DNA from: Phocaeicola paurosaccharolyticus JCM 15092
Lineage (GTDB): Bacteria > Bacteroidota > Bacteroidia > Bacteroidales > Bacteroidaceae
Assembly: GCF_000613805.1 (NCBI RefSeq)
Contig: NZ_BAJR01000007.1
Span: 57,595 to 121,594 of the forward strand
DNA length: 64,000 nucleotides
Reading direction: 5' to 3'
The translations under genes were made by a program, and so were the position numbers. The notes under the pieces are model-generated. The model was not told the DNA's origin. It was given only the letters and a program-made list of their open reading frames with translations, and made no database searches. Position 1 is the first letter of the stretch; each line of letters starts with the position of its first letter. Shown in pieces: positions 35,707-46,600 of this stretch.

Positions 35707-38295
35707 ATGAAGAGACAAGATTTACTTTTATTAATCTCATTATTTCTTTTGCCGCTATCATTATTGGCAGAGAACAATCCAAGAAGTGAAATAAACTTCA
35801 ACAGAGAGTGGAAATATATGCGTGGAGATTATTCCAAAGCAGAGTCTAAAAATTATGATGATTCAAAGTGGGAGAATATTGGTCTGCCACACTCATTTAG
35901 CATACCATATTTCATGTCACGCGATTTCTATACAGGCTATGGATGGTATCGCAAGCAGTTCTCTCTTTCGGGACAGGACCTTAGTAAAGTTCTCTCTTTA
36001 GAGTTTGACGGAGTTTTCCAGGAGGCAGAGATCTTTATAAATGGAGAGAAGGTAGGCACGCATCGTGGTGGTTACACCGGTTTCTCTGTAGATATAACAA
36101 AATCAGCTAAGAAAGGTGAGAATATAGTTGCAGTGAGGGTGAATAATCTTTGGCAGGCAACTCTAGCGCCACGAGGAGGTGAACATGTTTTCAGCGGAGG
36201 TATCTATAGGAATGTAAGATTGATTAAGAAAGATAATACACATATCTCATGGGCAGGTATAACTGTAACTACTCCTGAACTGGAGAGTAGCAATGGAGAG
36301 GCAACTACTGTACATATAAAGAGTGAAATATGCAATAAAGATAAGTCAGATACAAACTTCAGACTTATATCCAAAGTTATTGACAAATCAGGAAAGGTCA
36401 TATCAAAGGTGGAGAGCAATATAGAGGTTCCATCGATGACAACTCTTGTTATATATCAGGCTACTCCATCAGTAAAAAGCCCTTTACTCTGGTCACCCGA
36501 TTCTCCTGTACTCTATTCAATGGTAAGTGAACTCTATAAAGGTGGCAAATTGATAGATAAAGAGGTAACAAAATTCGGATTCCGTTGGATAAAGTGGAGT
36601 GCCGATAAAGGATTCTTCCTGAATGGAAAACATCTCTTCTTCCATGGTGCAAATGTTCATCAGGATCAAGCCGGCTGGGGTGATGCTGTCACCGAAGAGG
36701 CTTCACGCCGAGATGTAAGGATGATTAAAGAGGCTGGTTTCAATATGATAAGAGGCTCACACTATCCTCATTCACCTGCTTTTGTTGAGGCATGCGATGA
36801 AGAGGGAGTTCTCTTCTGGTCGGAGGCACCATTTTGGGGAACTGCCGGTGACAAGAGTGACGGATACTGGACCTCAAGCGCTTATCCAAATAGAAAAGAG
36901 GACTGTGAGGAGTTTGAAAAGAGTGCACTTGACCAATTGGGAGAGATGATAAAGATACATCGTAACAGCCCTTCTATAATAGTGTGGAGTATGTGTAACG
37001 AACCATTCTTCACCTCACCAAATACCATGGATGGAGTAAAGAGTCTGTTGAAGAAGATGGTAAACCGCACTCATGAACTTGATTCGACTCGTCTTGCTGC
37101 CATTGGTGGCTCACAGCGTCCTTTAGGGAAAGACCGTATTGATTTGATTGGCGACGTGGCAGGATATAATGGAGATGGAAGTACTATTGTTGACTTCCAG
37201 AATCCAGGCATACCAAATGTTGTCACTGAATATGGAAGTACCACATCCGACAGACCGGGAGAGTATAATCCGGGATGGGGAGACTTAAATAAGGATGAAG
37301 GATGGAAAGGAAGAGATTGGCGTAGCGGACAAGCTATATGGTGTGGATTTGATCATGGAAGTATATTTGGACCCGATATGGGAAAGATGGGAATGGTAGA
37401 CTATTTCCGTATCCCCAAAAGATCATGGTATTGGTATAGAAATGAGTATAGACATATTGCTCCTCCACAATGGCCTGTCGATGGTGTGCCATACAGACTG
37501 GCTCTGCATGCTAGCAAGGTGAAGAATATAGCTGCCGATGGTACCGATGATGTGCAACTCACAGTAGTTGTTCTAGACTCTTCAGGAAGAGAGATTACAG
37601 ATTCTCCCGATGTAACGCTTAAGGTAATATCAGGTCCCGGCGAATTTCCAACAGGTTCATCTATATCATTCAGAAAAGATGACGATATACGCATACAGGA
37701 TGGAAAGGCAGCTATATCTTTTCGCTCATATTATTCCGGAATAACTGTTGTAGAAGCTACTTCTAAGGGACTGCAAAGTGCAAAAGTCTCTCTCTCATTT
37801 ATAGGTGCACCATTATATAAGAAGGGTATCTCACAGCAAGTGACAAATAGACCATATAGACGTTATGTACGGAATAAAGGGGAGGAGGCAGGTCATTTCG
37901 GACTTAACAATCCTACCTTCTCAACAACTTCCGAAAGTGGCAGATCATCAGGATATGCGTGTGATGGTAAAGTGGAGACCTTTTGGCAACCTGTTACAAG
38001 TGATAATAATGCTTCATGGACTCTTGATATGGAGAGATGGCCTGTCATAGATGAGATAGTTATTAAGTTTGCGCAGTCTGGAGCTTACAAATATATACTT
38101 GAAGTCTCTGAAGATAATAAGGGATGGACTAAAGTGAAGGACCTTTCAGATAATAAGAGCCTTTTTGACAATCAGGTCGTAAAAGTAGACTCAAAAGAAA
38201 AATATAGATTTGTCCGCATCTCATTCCCATATTATGATGGATATGTAATTCCTAAGTTAAGTGAGGTTGACGTTAAAGGTAGCTTAGATAAATAG
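35707..38295 (+). CDS. Glycoside hydrolase family 2 with C-terminal F5/8-type binding module
   Basis: An 862-aa secreted protein. Order of parts: signal peptide (to about LLAEN), sugar-binding jelly roll (about 30-180), Ig-like domain (about 180-290), TIM barrel (about 290-590) with acid/base Glu in IIVWSMCNEPFF and nucleophile Glu in PNVVTEYGSTTS, then a DUF4982-like Ig domain, and a discoidin/F5/8 type C module (about 735-860; YACDGKVETFWQPV). Likely a beta-galactosidase or beta-glucuronidase-type enzyme. Last gene of the GH43-GH115-GH2 operon, so it probably helps strip galactose- or uronic-acid-bearing side chains. Confidence 0.87.
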   Translation: MKRQDLLLLISLFLLPLSLLAENNPRSEINFNREWKYMRGDYSKAESKNYDDSKWENIGLPHSFSIPYFMSRDFYTGYGWYRKQFSLSGQDLSKVLSLEFDGVFQEAEIFINGEKVGTHRGGYTGFSVDITKSAKKGENIVAVRVNNLWQATLAPRGGEHVFSGGIYRNVRLIKKDNTHISWAGITVTTPELESSNGEATTVHIKSEICNKDKSDTNFRLISKVIDKSGKVISKVESNIEVPSMTTLVIYQATPSVKSPLLWSPDSPVLYSMVSELYKGGKLIDKEVTKFGFRWIKWSADKGFFLNGKHLFFHGANVHQDQAGWGDAVTEEASRRDVRMIKEAGFNMIRGSHYPHSPAFVEACDEEGVLFWSEAPFWGTAGDKSDGYWTSSAYPNRKEDCEEFEKSALDQLGEMIKIHRNSPSIIVWSMCNEPFFTSPNTMDGVKSLLKKMVNRTHELDSTRLAAIGGSQRPLGKDRIDLIGDVAGYNGDGSTIVDFQNPGIPNVVTEYGSTTSDRPGEYNPGWGDLNKDEGWKGRDWRSGQAIWCGFDHGSIFGPDMGKMGMVDYFRIPKRSWYWYRNEYRHIAPPQWPVDGVPYRLALHASKVKNIAADGTDDVQLTVVVLDSSGREITDSPDVTLKVISGPGEFPTGSSISFRKDDDIRIQDGKAAISFRSYYSGITVVEATSKGLQSAKVSLSFIGAPLYKKGISQQVTNRPYRRYVRNKGEEAGHFGLNNPTFSTTSESGRSSGYACDGKVETFWQPVTSDNNASWTLDMERWPVIDEIVIKFAQSGAYKYILEVSEDNKGWTKVKDLSDNKSLFDNQVVKVDSKEKYRFVRISFPYYDGYVIPKLSEVDVKGSLDK

Positions 38296-38380
38296 GCATA
38301 ATATTAATAGATAAGATGCTATAAGAATATAAACATTCTAAATAGGAAGAGTGTTTCTATATTTGTTAAGTATAAGAAAA

Positions 38381-38417
38381 AGGGTGGTAAGAACGTTTTT
38401 TAATTTCCTACCACCCT
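38381..38417 (-). terminator. Terminator of the metallophosphoesterase gene
   Basis: AGGGTGGTA (38381-38389) pairs with TACCACCCT (38409-38417). On the minus strand the stem is followed by TTTTTCTTATA. It lies between convergent genes. Confidence 0.75.
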
Positions 38418-38446
38418 AAATATATATAACTGCCTACTATTTCTGT

Positions 38447-39379
38447 TTACTTGGTGCGCTTAATTGTATAAATCACTTTACCACTATTATCAATCATGTG
38501 CATATTAAGTTCTTTTTTGTCTATTGTAAAGAGTGAAAACCCAGATTCTGGGCTACAGAATTTTGTCTCTTTAATAGGCTTTACCTTACGACTTAATGAA
38601 GCAGATGAGTTTACTACATAATCAATTTTATTGCCTGGCATCTTAATGTGTTGGAAATTATGAATATGTCCGCTAGCATAGATGTCTACATTGTGTTTGC
38701 GCAGTATAGGGTCAAGGCGTTGTTGAAGATCGGTACGCTCTGTGTCACTTTTGGGAGTCTCTGCATATATAGGATGATGACCAATTACTATTACCCAATC
38801 TTCTTTAGCAGAAGTTAATACAGAGTCCAACCAATTCAACTGCTTGTCCATATCTTGTTGTGAAGCATCAGGGTATGTCTTTGTATCTTTACGATACTTA
38901 TCTATTAGTGGAGTTGTATCTATTATTACAAATCTAACTGTTGTCCCTTTATCTTCGAATGTTTTAGTATAGTAGCGTGCGGGCATGCTCCAACGATGAC
39001 TTACATTTGTATAGTCCAACACTGCTTGTGTGTTACCGCGGTATTCATGATTGCCTAACATAGGGAACCAGTCTATCATCAATTCCGGGTGTTTGTATAT
39101 TAATTCATAATTAGTCATCCAAAGTGGATCGTTTACACTACGTACCCCTTCAAAGTGATGTACATCTCCTGCTGCAAATACACACTCAGGGCCTACTATT
39201 TCAGCCATTTCTCCCATCATTTCAGCTATTGGTTTCTGGTCGTAATATCCGTTACGTCCCAAATCGTTAGCCATATAGAAGTTCAATTGTTTCTCTAATT
39301 TACCCCATTCTGCAGCTGTCTGAGCAAAACAGCTTGAGCTTATGATGGTAGCGAAAACTAATATTATTATTTTTTTCAT
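38447..39379 (-). CDS. Secreted calcineurin-like metallophosphoesterase
   Basis: A 310-aa protein with a signal peptide (to SSCFAQ). Metal-binding motifs of the purple-acid-phosphatase/calcineurin fold are in order: an N-terminal Asp (NDLGRNGY), AAGDVHHFEG, MLGNHEYRGN, VIGHHPIYAE and ASGHIHNFQH. It therefore carries a di-metal phosphatase or phosphodiesterase centre in the periplasm. It follows a TonB-dependent receptor by 22 nt on the same strand, which suggests the pair imports and dephosphorylates a phosphorylated compound. The substrate is not evident. The start is fixed by the signal peptide. Confidence 0.9.
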   Translation of the reverse strand: MKKIIILVFATIISSSCFAQTAAEWGKLEKQLNFYMANDLGRNGYYDQKPIAEMMGEMAEIVGPECVFAAGDVHHFEGVRSVNDPLWMTNYELIYKHPELMIDWFPMLGNHEYRGNTQAVLDYTNVSHRWSMPARYYTKTFEDKGTTVRFVIIDTTPLIDKYRKDTKTYPDASQQDMDKQLNWLDSVLTSAKEDWVIVIGHHPIYAETPKSDTERTDLQQRLDPILRKHNVDIYASGHIHNFQHIKMPGNKIDYVVNSSASLSRKVKPIKETKFCSPESGFSLFTIDKKELNMHMIDNSGKVIYTIKRTK

Positions 39380-39401
39380 ATTCGTTTTTATTCAGTTGTT
39401 A

Positions 39402-42197
39402 TTAGAAATTGATCTTAACACCTGCATTAACACGTACTCCGTAGTATTCTGCTTGCATTGTACGATCTTTATGACCTTGATAGTAACGCAATGGTTGATT
39501 TAATAAGTTACCTGCTTCAGCATAGATCGTAGTCTTATATTTGCTACCCCATGTATAACTTGCATTCAAATCTAAATAGTTTACAGAATCGTAGTAGCGG
39601 TCTAGCTCACGGCTACCTGTATTCATTTGGTCGATAAATGCAGATGCAGTATTATACGACAATCTAACATTCAAACCACTCTTTTCATAGAACAAAGATG
39701 CATTAGCAGTGTGTTCAGGTGAACCAGCCATCTTGACATCATCTCCATCTGCAATACTCAGGATAGGATTGTAGTTGTTAGTTGATGAGTGAGTATAAGT
39801 ATAGTTACCGTAGAAACCTACACATTTCAAAGCTGGAGCGATAAATCCGAAGTCACGTTGGTAAGCAAACTCAGCACCAAATATACGTGCATCATAAGCA
39901 TTCATATTCTGTGTTACCTGAAACTTTGTATCAGCATAGTTACCCAATCCTAGTTGGCTTCCTGTCATATATCCTAATGCCTCAACGTTTACGCTTTTCA
40001 CATCCTTGTAGAATACACCGGCACTAACCAAACCTACGCTCTTGAAATAGTAATCGATAGATAAATCGAAGTTGTTTGATGTTGTAGGTTTTGTGTTTGG
40101 GTCACCGATAGTAGCCTCTTCGTCTGCAAGGTTAAAACTCTTATTAGCAATTAATGCAGAGTATTTAGGGCGTGATAGCGTTTTAGTATATGAAGCACGA
40201 ATGTTTCCGTTATCATTCAACTTATATTTCAATAATATACTTGGTAACAAGTCTGTATAGCTATTCTTTTGATCACCGGTAGGAGTTAGGCTCTCTTCTT
40301 CATTCTCATCCATTTGATAAATGGAACCAGATGTCTTTAGGTGTGTGTCCTCTATACGCAAACCTAATGTAAGGTCGAACTTGTCACCCAATTTTTGGTC
40401 AAAACGTAAATAACCAGCCAATATATTTTCTTTTGCTTTATAGTTACCAGCTTCTTCTTCTAGCACCTCTTTACCTTCATATTTAGAGAAGTCAATTTTA
40501 CCCAAATAGCCCTTATCGATAAATGAAGTTCCTGTAGGATATTGTTTTCCTGGCATAAATCCACTTCTGATCTGAGAAGTTAAATTATTATTCCAGTCAG
40601 CAATAATATCTCCATTATATTCAAAGAAGTTTGTTTCACGTTCTTTGTCTTTGCTTACGAATTTACCACCGAATTTCAATGAGTTACCAAATTCGCCTTG
40701 TGATAATGGTAATTCAAAGTTCATACGGAATTTATACTCATTTTCTACAATAGATTGGTTAGAGTTAGTCAATTCGTCTATTTTCCATCCAGCATCTTTT
40801 ATGTTTGGTAGTGATTTTGTTGAGTATGGGAATTCATCAAATACATCTGCGAAACTTGAGCCATAGTCTTCTCCTTTATATGATATAGCTGCATAACGTT
40901 CATTAGGACGATCTTCTGTAGCACGTGAATAGCTACCAGCCCAGTCCATCATTAAGTTGCCAAGCATGTGTTCACCATCAAGTGTGAAGTCCATTGTTTG
41001 TTGACGTTCTAAACGAGCATTTCTGTTGTCGCTTGACCCGGCTTTTGTTTGTAATACAACACTTTGCTTAGATGCTTTCGAGTTAAGTTTCTTATAGCTT
41101 ACGCGATAACGGTTCTCCCAGTCGTTACGACGGTTATATATTCCTTTGAAAGAGATTTTATGATTTTCATTAAACTTGTAATCTAATGCTGCTGAGTAGC
41201 TTTGACGTTCGCGAGTTACATAATATTGACGAGCTTGTGCTTCCTTAAGTTCTACTTCACCATCATCGTTAGTTTCATATTCAAACTCAACGTTGTCTGA
41301 ACCACCTGGAGCATATTGGTAAGAGGCTGCAAGCATAATGCCCAACTTGTCATTAAAGAGACGCTCTCCCCATGTAGCACCTAGATTCAATTGCGCTTTT
41401 TCGCTAATCCAGTTATATCCTGTACCTGCTGTTACATTAAATACACGATTATATGGTGTGTTCTTTGTAACCAAATTAATAGCTCCACCAATAGCATCAC
41501 CATCCATATCCGATGTAACAACCTTGCTTACCTCTATAGTCTGCACCATATCTGCAGGTATCAAATCAAGTTGCACATTACGAGTATCACCTTCAGCAGA
41601 AGGCAATCTATTACCATTTACTGTTACAGAGGTAAGATCTGCACTTGTACCACGAACTTGTCCGAAGCGTGCTTCACCTTGGTCATATTGAACATTGATA
41701 CCGCTGATGCGCTTCAAGGCATCACCGATGTTTGAGTCTGGAAATTTACCTACTTGGTCTGCCGAAACGACATTCTTTACACCCATAGCATTCTTTTGTA
41801 CGCTAAGAGCTTTACGTTGTCCTGTAAAGACTCCATTTACTTTTACTTCTTGTAACTCAACGCCTTCGTTCATTACAATATCTTTCTCCAAAGTCTTACC
41901 TTTGGGTACTGTAATTTTCAATTCAATAGGATTATATCCTACGTAGCTAACTTTTACGGTATACGTTCCAGGTTTCAATCCTGTAAGAGTGTAATTACCA
42001 TCTATATCACTAATAATACCTTTTTTTAAGCTCTCTACCATAATAGAAGCACCTGGCAACACTTGTTGCTCGTTGTCCATTACTCGTCCTCTCAATACAC
42101 TAGCTTTTTCGCTTAATTCTTTTTCAATTGCAAAAGTATTACTACTTATACTTGTTGCTAATAACATGAAAGATACTAATTTGACAATTCTTCTCAT
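39402..42197 (-). CDS. TonB-dependent receptor with carboxypeptidase-regulatory-like domain
   Basis: A 931-aa outer-membrane receptor: signal peptide (about 1-23), carboxypeptidase D regulatory-like domain (about 33-110; LPGASIMVESLKKGIISDID and TYTVKVSYVGY), plug with VSADQVGKFPDSNIGDALKR, VRGTSADLTSVTVNG and DAIGGAINLVTK, and a 22-strand barrel ending in Phe (NAGVKINF). No SusD partner is next to it, so it is not a SusC glycan importer. It pairs instead with the metallophosphoesterase. Its plug resembles receptors often linked to phosphatases or phytase-like proteins. Ligand unknown. Confidence 0.92.
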   Translation of the reverse strand: MRRIVKLVSFMLLATSISSNTFAIEKELSEKASVLRGRVMDNEQQVLPGASIMVESLKKGIISDIDGNYTLTGLKPGTYTVKVSYVGYNPIELKITVPKGKTLEKDIVMNEGVELQEVKVNGVFTGQRKALSVQKNAMGVKNVVSADQVGKFPDSNIGDALKRISGINVQYDQGEARFGQVRGTSADLTSVTVNGNRLPSAEGDTRNVQLDLIPADMVQTIEVSKVVTSDMDGDAIGGAINLVTKNTPYNRVFNVTAGTGYNWISEKAQLNLGATWGERLFNDKLGIMLAASYQYAPGGSDNVEFEYETNDDGEVELKEAQARQYYVTRERQSYSAALDYKFNENHKISFKGIYNRRNDWENRYRVSYKKLNSKASKQSVVLQTKAGSSDNRNARLERQQTMDFTLDGEHMLGNLMMDWAGSYSRATEDRPNERYAAISYKGEDYGSSFADVFDEFPYSTKSLPNIKDAGWKIDELTNSNQSIVENEYKFRMNFELPLSQGEFGNSLKFGGKFVSKDKERETNFFEYNGDIIADWNNNLTSQIRSGFMPGKQYPTGTSFIDKGYLGKIDFSKYEGKEVLEEEAGNYKAKENILAGYLRFDQKLGDKFDLTLGLRIEDTHLKTSGSIYQMDENEEESLTPTGDQKNSYTDLLPSILLKYKLNDNGNIRASYTKTLSRPKYSALIANKSFNLADEEATIGDPNTKPTTSNNFDLSIDYYFKSVGLVSAGVFYKDVKSVNVEALGYMTGSQLGLGNYADTKFQVTQNMNAYDARIFGAEFAYQRDFGFIAPALKCVGFYGNYTYTHSSTNNYNPILSIADGDDVKMAGSPEHTANASLFYEKSGLNVRLSYNTASAFIDQMNTGSRELDRYYDSVNYLDLNASYTWGSKYKTTIYAEAGNLLNQPLRYYQGHKDRTMQAEYYGVRVNAGVKINF

Positions 42198-42447
42198 CTT
42201 TTATTATTTAAATTGATTGTACAAAAGTATCTATGTCATATTACCATATAAATACGAAAAATTAACAATTAAGCTAAATAAAAGAAACAAACAGGTTACA
42301 TAATAGAATATTGGACAAAGTAGTATGATTCATCTGAAACGTTGTATATGTCACAATTATTTATAAATTGTTTATGTTTTTGGGTGGAGCAAACATTTAT
42401 TATTGTCAATTTTTTATTTTTGTACTTTTCTGACACTAACTTAATTA
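42198..42447. other. AT-rich spacer between divergent genes
   Basis: Holds the promoters of the TonB receptor (minus) and the acyltransferase (plus). A -7 box TATTTTTG (42415-42422) lies 32 nt before the acyltransferase ATG, at 42454 or the more upstream codon. No convincing -33 box or other element was seen. Confidence 0.45.
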
Positions 42448-43619
42448 TTGAAAATGCAGAATAATACTTTTTCCACGACATTTGCCGATTCCAAACCTCA
42501 CTATGAACTATTGGATGGGTTACGAGGAGTCGCAGCTCTTCTTGTAGTTTGGTATCATATTTTCGAAGGATACTCTTTTGCTGGGAATAAACCTGTAGAA
42601 GGAATAAATCATGGATATCTTGCCGTTGATTTCTTCTTCATACTTTCAGGGTTCGTAATAGCTTATGCCTATGATGATCGCTGGGGCAAGAGTCTGACAA
42701 AGAAAGATTTCTTCAAACGTCGTCTTATACGATACATCCTATGGTCATCATGGGAGCAATCTTCGGAGTAATAACTTTTATTGTTCAGGGAGGAGTACAG
42801 TGGGATGGAACACATATTGCAAACTCTGCAGTTATGATTGCACTGCTTCTAGCAATGTTCCTTATTCCGGCTTATCCAGGAGCGAGTTATGAGGTGCGTG
42901 GAAATGGTGAGATGTTCCCACTAAACGGTCCATCTTGGTCATTGTTCTTTGAATATATAGGGAATATTCTCTATGCACTCTTTATACGTCGTCTTTCAAA
43001 TATAGCACTTACCCTGCTTGTTGCCATAAGTGGCATAGCATTGGCTTGTTTTGCTATATTCGATGTATCTGGATATGGATATATTGGGGTGGGATGGACT
43101 CTTGACGGAGTGAATTTCCTTGGCGGATTTCTAAGAATGATATTCCCTTTCTCAATGGGTATGCTTCTATGGCGTAATTTCAAACCTGTAAAGATAAGAG
43201 GCATATTCTGGATATCTACAGTTGTGCTTTTTGCTCTCTTTTTTGTTCCGGAAATTGAAGGCAAATCACTTATATCTTTCAACGGACTGTTTGAGACAAT
43301 ATGCATTATCTTTATATTCCCGACAATAGTATGGCTGGCTGCATCGGGCAGAACAACAGATAGAAAATCTACCGCAATTTGTAAATTCCTTGGCGCAATA
43401 TCTTATCCTCTATATATGGTGCATTATCCATTCATGTATCTCTTCTATGGAACGCTTATTAATACTAGGCTGTATACCTTTGCTGAGACATGGCAAGTGG
43501 CTCTGACGATATATATTTGGAATATTGTACTAGCTTATATTACTCTTAAGTATTATGATGAACCGTTTAGAAAATGGCTCTCTTCAAAGTTCCTAAAGAA
43601 GAAAGGATTGAAAACATAA
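42448..43619 (+). pseudogene. Acyltransferase family 3 (OafA/NodX-like), split by a one-base frameshift
   Basis: Two frames (42448-42771; 42741-43619) make one integral-membrane acyltransferase of about 389 aa. The catalytic His region YELLDGLRGVAALLVVWYHI is in the first part, with DFFFILSGFVIAYAY. The second part holds about eight further membrane helices (GPSWSLFFEYIGNILYALFI; SYPLYMVHYPFMYLFYG). The break follows KRRLIRY; relatives read RLHPM, and HPMVIMGAIFGV occurs in the other frame if one base is restored in CGAT(T)ACAT near 42732. These enzymes O-acylate cell-surface or periplasmic sugars. The start codon could be the ATG at 42454 (MQNNTF). Confidence 0.87.
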
Positions 43620-43620
43620 T

Positions 43621-43664
43621 AAAAAGTAATGGCTGTCACCCTACGATGACAGCCATTACTTTTT
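43621..43664. terminator. Strong bidirectional terminator
   Basis: A perfect 18-bp stem (43621-43638 with 43647-43664) with an 8-nt loop; the outer arms are A-run and T-run, so it works on both strands. It separates the acyltransferase from the convergent HTCS gene. Confidence 0.95.
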
Positions 43665-43678
43665 ATTGTGAGAACAGA

Positions 43679-46600
43679 TCAGTCTATATCTCTGTTTGTT
43701 GTTTTCTTGGCATTCTTCAAATAATCAGAAGGTGTTGCTCCGAACTCCTCCTTGAAACATTGCCTGAAGTAGAATATATTATTGAATCCTACATGGACTG
43801 ATATTTCAGAGATGTTATATCTGCCTTCTAGCAATAACTCCCTGGCATGTTTCATCTTCATCTTTCGTATGTACTCATTTGTTGATAGTCCGGTAAGGGC
43901 TTTCATCTTGCGGTAAAGTGTTGAGCTACTCATAAACATCTTGTCTGAGAGATAAGCTATATCCATCTTATTAGATGCTAAATTCTCTGCAATCAATCCA
44001 TTCAGCTTCTGCAGGAACTCGTTGTCCAGAACACTTAGTGTCACCTCCGGTTCTCCCTCCTTAACCTCTTCCTCTCTGTTGATATCATTATTCTTATAGT
44101 ATGATGCCAGCATGTTGCGTGAGTTTAATAGATTCTCTATTCTGCTCCTAAGCAGACTTGAACTGAATGGCTTTGTAAGATATGAGTCTGCGCCAATTTG
44201 ATATCCCTCTTCCTTGTCCTTCAATGAGTCTTTGGCTGTAAGTAGTATGATAGGAATATGACTTGTACGTATATCATTTTTCAATATCTTACACATAGTG
44301 TTACCATCCATTATAGGCATCATAATATCACTTACTATAATGTCAGGTATGATTTTCAGAGCTTCATCTCTTCCCTGTTGGCCATTTTGAGCTATATGTA
44401 TTTCATAGCTATCCTTGAAGGATTCAGCAATATATTCAGCTATCTGCCTATTATCTTCAACAATGAGTAGAATATTCTTATCCGACTTGTCCTGTTCAGG
44501 CATGATCTCTTCAATAGTTTCTTCTTCGCCCTCTTCAACTTCCGAATGTAAAGCATTAGGATATGAGTTGTCAGCAGGTAGTTTTATGCGGAAGGTGCTT
44601 CCCACATTTGGAGTACTTTCAACAGATATCTCACCTTCGTGTGTCTCCACAAGTCGCTTAACTAAGGATAGTCCTATACCTGTCCCAGATACCATGCTGT
44701 TTCTCTTCTCCTGATAATAATTCTCAAAAATATGTGGCAGAGCCTCTTCACTTATACCATATCCGGTGTCGCTAACCACTATTTCCACAATACTGTTAGA
44801 GTCGTTCTCTTTCAACTCCACTCCGATAGTCACAAGCCCTTTTTCTGTATATTTCAAAGCGTTTGAAATCAGATTATCGAGTATTGTCTGAATGATCTCC
44901 TTATCAAAATAGAATGTTATATTCTCGTTAGGTATATGGCACTTTATATTTATCTCATTCTTTACATTGAGTGATATATATTTCTGACATGTATCTTTTA
45001 TCTGTGGGACGATGTTCTTCTTCTCCACACATAGATGTCGGTTCTGCGTCTCAACCTTTCTGAACTCAAGTAGTTGATTTATCAGGTCAAGCAATTTGAC
45101 AGCACTTTTATGTATCACATTTATCTTCTGTGAGTCACCGGAATTCAGTGATTTGTTATGAGTAAGGTCTTCCAGTGGACCAATTATCAAGGTGAGGGGA
45201 GTCCTTAGCTCATGAGTGATATTTGTATAGAAACGTAATCTCTCATTATTAAGTTCCTGCTCCTGTTCACGCATCTTCTTTTCAACTTTGTAAAGAGATT
45301 CCACCTCCAATCTATCTTTATATTGTGTGGTAAGGTAGAATATAAAGACTCCAATTAGAATAACATATATAATCTTAGCCCATATTGTAAGCCATATAGG
45401 AGGAGCTATATAGATATTCAGAGTAGATATCTCATCCGACCATTGTTGGTTATGTATTCTGCTTTTGATACTGAACTTATAGTCTCCAGGAGGCAGTCCT
45501 CTGAAAGTAACGCTGTTAGAACCATTTATGGTGTACCAATTATCTGATAACCCTTCAAGCTGATAAGCATAATCCACCTGATTGGTAAGAGCAAAGTTTG
45601 GTATGTTGAAAGTTATGGTGAAGCTGTTCTGCTTGTAGTTTAAATTCACCTCTTTTTCACCGATAATATTGATTTCATTCTGTGCATTTTCATTGCTTTC
45701 AATGACTCCGGCAACCTCAATTGTATTTATAAGTACTTTAGGTGAGGTGCGTTTTTTCAGAACATTTTCAGGATTGAAGAAACAGACTCCATTAATAGAT
45801 CCGAAGTAGATATTGTTCTCCTTATCTTTTGCTACACTTCCTCTACAGAAACTTCCTAAAGGAACATCATCCCGGTGTCCATAGTTATATATAATATTTT
45901 TTCCACCAATAAGGCATGAGATACCATGGTTGCTGCTTATCCATATATTCTTTTCTCTATCTTCAGTTATAGCAAAGATATGAGCATTGGTAAGACCGCT
46001 TTCACGGTTGTATACATGATATTTCTTAAGAGAACCGTTTTCGAATTTCACAAGTCCTTCTCCAGTTCCTACCCAAATATTGCTACGGCTGTCTGCAAAT
46101 ATAGTGTTGACTGTATTTGATGGGAAGTTGTTGTCTACATTATGCGATACGATGAGTTTCATATCCGAAGAGTATACTGCCATTCCATCACCAAAGAAGC
46201 CAACCCATACTCTTCCCTTTGAGTCTTTATATAGAGAACGCACGAGGTTGTTTTCAAGAGAGTAGTGCTTAACCATCTTCTTGCTGTCACGGTTAACTAC
46301 ATAAATACCTTGGCTAGTTCCAACCCATATCAATCCACTTTTATCCTCAAAGAATGAACGTATGTCTGCATCATTCGATTCATTGTTATTGAGTGATATC
46401 TTTTCAAACTTTTGTGTCTTTGTATTGAAATATCGTATTCCACCATAGAATAATCCGAACCACAAGCCACCTTTTGAGTCGCATAGTGATGTCTGTATAT
46501 TGTTGTTGTTACTTCCGTAGTCATTCGTTTTAAAGACATTTTTCCTTCTTCCGTTCTGAAAAAGGTTGATACCTCCTCCGTCAGTACCTATCCATAGTTG

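Noticed and set aside
38381..38417. Bidirectional terminator between GH2 and the phosphoesterase
   Set aside because: Only the minus strand has a T-run after the stem; on the plus strand it is followed by AAATATATA, so I assign it to the minus-strand gene.
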